Of a DNA stretch of 64,000 nucleotides, positions 59,951-64,000 are shown one piece after another. Numbering within the stretch: position 1 is the stretch's first letter; every line of letters starts with the position of its first letter. The stretch is from Paraoerskovia marina DSM 21750 (lineage in GTDB: Bacteria; Actinomycetota; Actinomycetes; Actinomycetales; Cellulomonadaceae): positions 40,602 through 104,601 of the forward strand of contig NZ_KL370783.1 of assembly GCF_000701465.1 (NCBI RefSeq). The letters run 5' to 3'. Made by a program: the position numbers and the translations under genes. Below the pieces are notes generated by a model. It ran no database searches. It was not told the origin of the DNA and saw only the letters and a list, made by a program, of their open reading frames with translations.

Positions 59951-60483
59951 CAATCCTCGTCGAGCTGCTCGCGACCACGCCGATCGTCCCGCCGATCCCC
60001 GAGCCCGAGTCCCCGGGCCCCTGGTCACCGGCGTGGTACACGGGCATCTTCGTTGCGATCGGGATCATTGGCGCTTTGCTCTTCGGAGCGATCGTTCTCG
60101 CACCCGGACGGTGGTTCAAGAACGGGCTCTCCCCTATCAAGCCGATGTTCACCACACTCGGGATGATCGTAGTAGGAATATTCGGCGGCTGGGCCGGAAC
60201 TGAGTACTACGAACATGTCCACGACGTCCAACGCGACGAATACTCCGAGGCCAGCGCTGACCGCTACGACGCGGTCACCAGCGCACTTAACGAGGCCTAC
60301 GGCATCACGATCCTGCGGGACTCACCTGACATGACCCATCGCACGTTCATCCCAAATGGGCGGGTGACTGAAGAGGAAGCTGTTGTCGAACACCCCGACG
60401 GCACAATCCAAGTTTGTGCCCTCGACTACACGCCAACGACGTACATCCTCACGTGCCCTGCGCCGACGGAGGAGATTGCGTGA
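59947..60483 (+). CDS. Membrane protein of T7SS-linked cassette, 178 residues
   Basis: Two membrane helices (about 31-53 and 68-88) after a Pro-rich N-terminus (PIVPPIPEPESPGPW), then a soluble C-terminal domain of 85 residues with two Cys (QVCALDY and LTCPAP) that could form a disulfide outside the cell. Contains many A/T-ending codons, unlike the rest of the window. No family recognised. Overlaps both neighbours (ATGA before, GTGA after), so it belongs to the cassette. Confidence 0.65.
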   Translation: MTILVELLATTPIVPPIPEPESPGPWSPAWYTGIFVAIGIIGALLFGAIVLAPGRWFKNGLSPIKPMFTTLGMIVVGIFGGWAGTEYYEHVHDVQRDEYSEASADRYDAVTSALNEAYGITILRDSPDMTHRTFIPNGRVTEEEAVVEHPDGTIQVCALDYTPTTYILTCPAPTEEIA

Positions 60484-61982
60484 ACCGCCCGTTCAACTGG
60501 CACCCGCTCGCCAACGAGGACCCGCTTCCAGGGGACGTCACCGTAGTGACAGAGGCGGCAGAGCGGCTGCGGTCGGTGAAGATCGCGATAGACAGGGTGG
60601 CGCAGGATGATTCAACGGTTCTGGCGCTGGAAGATATGGAATCAGATGCCGTGGCGGCGGTCGCGAAACGTGCCGAAGCGACCATGAAGTCCGTCGAGGA
60701 TGCGGCAGACCGCTATGCCGTTGCGTCGCGTGCGCTCGACGATTACGCCGAGGCTTTGACAAGCGCCCAGGTGGCTGCGGATGCGGCGTTGGAGGCGGCT
60801 CAATCGGCTCAGTTCCGGGCTCACGATGCTGCGGAGGATCAGCGGATACTCGAGTCGATTCAGGCGAATGCTGACCCGATGGAGCCGCCCGACCGGTCGC
60901 TTGCGTGGCGCATCCAGGATGCTGCGTGGTCTCAACAGTCGGCCCAGGCGACGATCGATAGTGCTGCCGAGGATCTCGCTCTAGCGGTTCGCCGTCACGA
61001 CGAGGCCGCGGAGGTTGCTGCCGCAGCGATTCGCGGGTCCTTCGATGACGGGCTGACAGACGGATGGTGGGAGACCTGGGGGAAGACCGCCATGGAGTGG
61101 ACCTCGAAGGTCGCAGGGTGGATCGCAACGACCGCCGGAGTCCTGGCACTCGTCCTTGCGTGGGTTCCCGGACTCGGACCTGCCCTCGGCGCGATCGCGA
61201 TCATCGCAGGCATCGTCGCACTCGTAGCCGACTTTGTTCTGGCGTTCAACGGCGACAAGTCGTGGGGAGCAGTTGCTCTCTCTGCCCTCGGAGTCGCGAC
61301 GTTCGGCGTGGGCCGGGTCGCGATCGCCGGCCTCCGGTTCGCGACGCACGGCGGTGCGGCAATGTCACGTATCGGGATGCGAGGCGTCGGGCTGGCCTCG
61401 AAGTCGTCGCGGAGCAAGCTCGATCTCGGAGCGATGACGGACAGCGCGAAGCTCCAAGCAGGTACGTACACCCAGGCCAAAGAGGTGATCACGAAGGTCA
61501 GCGAGCCTGGCGCGTTCGGAGAAGCGGTGCGTCGCTCGCTCAATCCGTTCACGACAGCCAAGGATCTCTGGGGCGACCTCAAGGGCATTGGGCAGGTGAA
61601 GGAGTTCGCCAAGCACCCGATCGGGAACATCCGCGAGTCGTTCTCTGGCTCGGCCCGGGACAACCTCCTGACCTTCGTCGGCCTAGGCGATGACGTCAAG
61701 GACGTGAAGTCGATCGTCGCCACCGGGCAGGACGGGCGCGCTGCAACGCTTGCCGCGAACGCCCCGGCGACACGTGCGGACGACGCTGCGGACTCGCTGT
61801 CGATGCTGATGAACAATGCGGCGCAAGTCCACTCGACGGCGAGTGTGGTCGCGGTGTCGCTCGGCGAGAAGCTCGTCGTCGACACCGCACTCCACGCCTA
61901 CCTCACGGACGACATGGTCACGTCGTTCACGGAACGGTCGACCGGCCCGGCACCCACGCCGGCAGAGAGGTTGGGGTTGTAA
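60480..61982 (+). CDS. T7SS-signal-like coiled-coil and membrane protein
   Basis: 500 residues from GTG 60480. The N-terminus FNWHPLANEDPLPGDVTVV followed by an Ala/Glu coiled coil of about 190 residues matches the putative T7SS-secreted-protein domain (PF21725-like), which starts many actinobacterial polymorphic toxins. Then WWETWGKTAMEW and two or three hydrophobic segments (about 218-265 and 272-300), and a polar Ser/Lys/Gly-rich tail to the end. No known toxin domain is recognisable at the C-terminus. Possibly a pore-forming or channel effector, or a secretion scaffold (inference). Lower third-position GC than flanking genes. Confidence 0.65.
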   Translation: MNRPFNWHPLANEDPLPGDVTVVTEAAERLRSVKIAIDRVAQDDSTVLALEDMESDAVAAVAKRAEATMKSVEDAADRYAVASRALDDYAEALTSAQVAADAALEAAQSAQFRAHDAAEDQRILESIQANADPMEPPDRSLAWRIQDAAWSQQSAQATIDSAAEDLALAVRRHDEAAEVAAAAIRGSFDDGLTDGWWETWGKTAMEWTSKVAGWIATTAGVLALVLAWVPGLGPALGAIAIIAGIVALVADFVLAFNGDKSWGAVALSALGVATFGVGRVAIAGLRFATHGGAAMSRIGMRGVGLASKSSRSKLDLGAMTDSAKLQAGTYTQAKEVITKVSEPGAFGEAVRRSLNPFTTAKDLWGDLKGIGQVKEFAKHPIGNIRESFSGSARDNLLTFVGLGDDVKDVKSIVATGQDGRAATLAANAPATRADDAADSLSMLMNNAAQVHSTASVVAVSLGEKLVVDTALHAYLTDDMVTSFTERSTGPAPTPAERLGL

Positions 61983-62596
61983 TGGCCCAGAACACGGCAA
62001 GACCTGACACCATCCTCGGGGGTGTCGAGTGGGACCCGATCGAGAACTGGTATGTGTGGCATGCCTCGGAGACGTCGACGGTCACGGATGCGCTCCGTGC
62101 AGCGGCACCGACGGATGCGGCCGGCGAGACGCTGGTGCGCGCCGTCGTCGACGTCGACCACCAGTTGTCCCTGATCCCGCACACCGTCGCCGGCGCCGTC
62201 TGGGTTCCGGACCCTACGACCGGCTCGGTGGGGATCTACGGACACCTCTCGATCCTGCCGGTTGATGGCCGACACCCACGAGCGCCGAAGCAGTACCGCC
62301 GGGGGCTGATGAAGCGCCCGAAGGTCGGCCCAGACGGCATGCGGGTGACGAGCCGCCGAGCTTCCGTGTTCCCGCAAGGCGATGAGTACACGTACGTCCA
62401 TCTTCTGGAGGCGCAGGTCGAGCCAGAACGGAACACGGTGTGGTCGACGATCACCAGCACGCTGTTCATGGAGAACACCATGGGTGTGATCGAGATTAGT
62501 ACGCGGACGCCGCATACGGCCCTCGCCGAGCAGTATCCGTTCATCCACTCCGAGTTGAACAACTCGTTGATCCCCGTCGTTGGCCACCCGGCGTGA
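61982..62596 (+). CDS. Cassette protein, 204 residues, possible immunity or chaperone
   Basis: Not recognised. Its ATG overlaps the preceding stop. No signal or membrane helix. Beta-rich with GAVWVPDPTTGSVGIYGHLS and the closing part STRTPHTALAEQYPFIHSEL. The T-P-H-x-x-L element and the position of the last helix resemble the end of the next protein (TTPHLPLRDAMTELFDTI), so the two may be distant paralogues. Position after a T7SS-type effector fits a dedicated chaperone or immunity protein; no proof. Confidence 0.55.
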   Translation: MAQNTARPDTILGGVEWDPIENWYVWHASETSTVTDALRAAAPTDAAGETLVRAVVDVDHQLSLIPHTVAGAVWVPDPTTGSVGIYGHLSILPVDGRHPRAPKQYRRGLMKRPKVGPDGMRVTSRRASVFPQGDEYTYVHLLEAQVEPERNTVWSTITSTLFMENTMGVIEISTRTPHTALAEQYPFIHSELNNSLIPVVGHPA

Positions 62597-63213
62597 GTGC
62601 GATGACGGAGAAGGTCGAGGAGGAGGGGAACGAAGAGGAGGAGTCCGCTTGGGTGTCGTCGAGTGCTCCCGGTGACCTCCGGGTGGCGTTGCCTGCGACC
62701 TGGTGGGTCGTCCCGCTGACGGACTCAGCGGCGCGCTCACGGTCGGTCCGGGCCCTGGTCGAACGACAGGTGGGTCGTGCGGACGTGCAGGTCTCGCTGC
62801 GCCACGAGCTGCGCCGAGAGCTCTCAGCCACGTTGGATGCCGCGCACCGCGAGGGCGGCCGCCTCTTCGCCACGTCGCTGATGGAGGTGGCCGGCAGACC
62901 GGTCTCGGCGACGGTCACGACGTTCCGCCTCGGGCCAGAACGGACTCTGGACGGTCAGCGTCGCCGTGTGCGCATGCTCGGAGGCGAGGCGAGCGAGGCG
63001 ATCGGTCCGTACGGCACGGTCCTGCGGCAGGTTCGAGAGAGCAACGGACCGGACGTCTGGGGATGCACGGACCTGCGCCAGCTCGTCGTCGACTACTGGT
63101 TCGATCCCGACGACGGAGAGGGGCTCTTCCGCGCGACGTTCACCACCCCGCACCTCCCGCTGAGGGATGCGATGACCGAGCTGTTCGACACGATCGTCGC
63201 CGGGATCGGGTGA
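62593..63213 (+). CDS. Cassette protein, 206 residues, possible paralogue of preceding gene
   Basis: Not recognised. GTG 62593 overlaps the preceding stop (GTGA); an ATG two codons later is an alternative. An acidic N-terminal tail (KVEEEGNEEEES) precedes a globular domain with LRVALPATWWVVPL, a central helix rich in Arg and the end QLVVDYWFDPDDGEGLFRAT and FTTPHLPLRDAMTELFDTI. Such proteins occur beside WXG100 genes in actinobacteria. Cytoplasmic. Last gene of the cassette. Confidence 0.55.
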   Translation: MSAMTEKVEEEGNEEEESAWVSSSAPGDLRVALPATWWVVPLTDSAARSRSVRALVERQVGRADVQVSLRHELRRELSATLDAAHREGGRLFATSLMEVAGRPVSATVTTFRLGPERTLDGQRRRVRMLGGEASEAIGPYGTVLRQVRESNGPDVWGCTDLRQLVVDYWFDPDDGEGLFRATFTTPHLPLRDAMTELFDTIVAGIG

Positions 63214-63356
63214 CGCGACGGGACGAACACCCGCATCGCGGGCAGCCGGACAGGGCGCCAGGCGCCACGATTTCGCTGTGACCCCGACCACACTTAGAGT
63301 GGCGCAATCGATACAGTCGACCGCCACGACGCCGTGGCGGTCAGGGAAGGACACCG

Positions 63357-64000
63357 ATGTCAAACCCGACCAACGCGACCGTCTCCGTCGCGGCCATCCT
63401 CGCCGAGTCCGCCACCCGGCACAGCGACCAGACCGCCCTGATCATGGGCGACCAGCGGATCACCTACGCGGATCTCTGGGACCAGACCCGTTCCTACGCC
63501 GGCGCGCTGCGCGCCCGCGGTGTCGGACCGGGGTCGAAGGTCGCGGTTCTTCTCCCCAACGTCCCCGACTTCGCACGCTGCTACTACGCGGTGCTCGCAC
63601 TCGGCGCGACCGTCGTCCCCGTCCACGCGCTGCTCAAGGGCGGCGAGATCCGCTACGTCCTCGAGGACTCGGGCGCCACGCTGCTCCTCGCCGGCGCACC
63701 GCTCCTCGAGGAGGCCGGCAAGGGTGCGCAGGCCGCGCAGGTCCCGGTCCTCAGCCTGCTCGTACCCGACGAGATGGTCGACCAGGTGCCGGTCCCCCGC
63801 CTGGAGGACGAGGCGTCGTCGGCCACCCCGATCGACACGTACGTACCCCAGGCGCCGGACGACGTCGCGACGATCCTCTACACGTCCGGCACCACGGGCG
63901 AGCCGAAGGGCGCGATGGGTTGCCACCTCGCGCTCGTCGAGCAGGTCAACACGCTGCTCTTCGACGCGATCCCGATGAAGTCGAGCGACGTGATCCTCGG
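63357..64000 (+). CDS. AMP-forming acyl-CoA ligase, N-terminal part (cut by window end)
   Basis: The first 214 residues are visible. AMP-binding signature TSGTTGEPKG at 176-185 (A3 core), preceded by LLPNVPDFARCYYAVLALGA and VVPVHALLKGGEIRYVLEDS, typical of long-chain fatty acid and aromatic acid CoA ligases. GGGAAGGAC lies before the ATG. It activates a carboxylic acid as adenylate and then thioester; the specificity region lies beyond the edge. GATACAG near 63310 could be part of its promoter. Confidence 0.88.
   Translation, partial: MSNPTNATVSVAAILAESATRHSDQTALIMGDQRITYADLWDQTRSYAGALRARGVGPGSKVAVLLPNVPDFARCYYAVLALGATVVPVHALLKGGEIRYVLEDSGATLLLAGAPLLEEAGKGAQAAQVPVLSLLVPDEMVDQVPVPRLEDEASSATPIDTYVPQAPDDVATILYTSGTTGEPKGAMGCHLALVEQVNTLLFDAIPMKSSDVIL

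Noticed and set aside
1-64000. tRNA, rRNA, riboswitch and replication-origin search by eye
   Set aside because: No cloverleaf with CCA-type end, no rRNA-like stretch, no conserved riboswitch core and no DnaA-box cluster was seen. A covariance-model search would be needed to exclude short RNAs.

Overview
The window is high-GC throughout, densely packed, and uses G/C-ending codons and frequent GTG starts with ATGA/GTGA overlaps. Together with an F420-type flavin oxidoreductase, PPOX/F420-like protein, DUF5979 surface protein, alditol oxidase and T7SS-signal-like protein, this points to a Gram-positive actinobacterium, most likely Micrococcales (Cellulomonadaceae / Promicromonosporaceae / Sanguibacteraceae type). 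The genus is inference. No rRNA, tRNA, CRISPR array, IS element or transposase was seen.

Layout. 1-2844: partial repeat-built surface protein. 2966-4485: phosphate transporter PiT with a small membrane partner and an upstream PHO-box-like repeat. 4612-7403: S9 oligopeptidase and a PPOX-fold protein. 7812-13975: branched-chain amino acid (Liv) ABC transporter, with livHMGF on one strand and the binding protein facing it across an acetyltransferase. 14450-16838: cold-shock protein, an orphan, an Excalibur membrane protein and a small membrane ORF. 16842-21343: one translationally coupled operon combining a MetPS-type sodium:amino-acid symporter with a complete polar amino acid ABC importer. 21531-25462: divergent G6PDH-like enzyme, membrane alpha/beta-hydrolase-like protein without a serine nucleophile, alditol oxidase. 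25479-28675: GH65 phosphorylase plus beta-phosphoglucomutase under a LacI-type operator. 28795-33220: LmeA/DUF2993, LLM oxidoreductase, family 5 uracil-DNA glycosylase, HNH nuclease, membrane protein, CAP protein.

33228-46079 is the most coherent metabolic block: two heparinase II/III-type (PL15-like) lyases, an SDR, a sugar ABC transporter, DUF624 and MFS membrane proteins on the minus strand, and divergently a LacI repressor, a FAH-family hydrolase and a KDG-kinase-like PfkB. The simplest reading is import and exolytic cleavage of an unsaturated oligouronide (alginate-like or another polyuronate), reduction of the released deoxy-keto-uronate to KDG by the SDR and phosphorylation to KDPG. 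Two copies of one LacI-type operator sit on the two divergent promoters.

46106-59494: SbcCD nuclease, STAS protein, YbaK deacylase, large VanY-type peptidase, two small coiled-coil exported proteins around a long palindrome, and HrpA helicase. 59657-63213: five-gene cassette with visibly lower GC, containing a WXG100-like protein and a T7SS-signal-like coiled-coil/membrane protein, probably horizontally acquired. 63357-64000: start of an acyl-CoA ligase.

The most unusual genome-scale signal is a family of REP-like palindromic 19-20-mers (GGTCTCGACAGGCTCGACC and variants) found only inside three unrelated genes (S9 peptidase, CAP protein, HrpA), always in frame and often tandemly duplicated in multiples of three, where they encode extra linker peptide.
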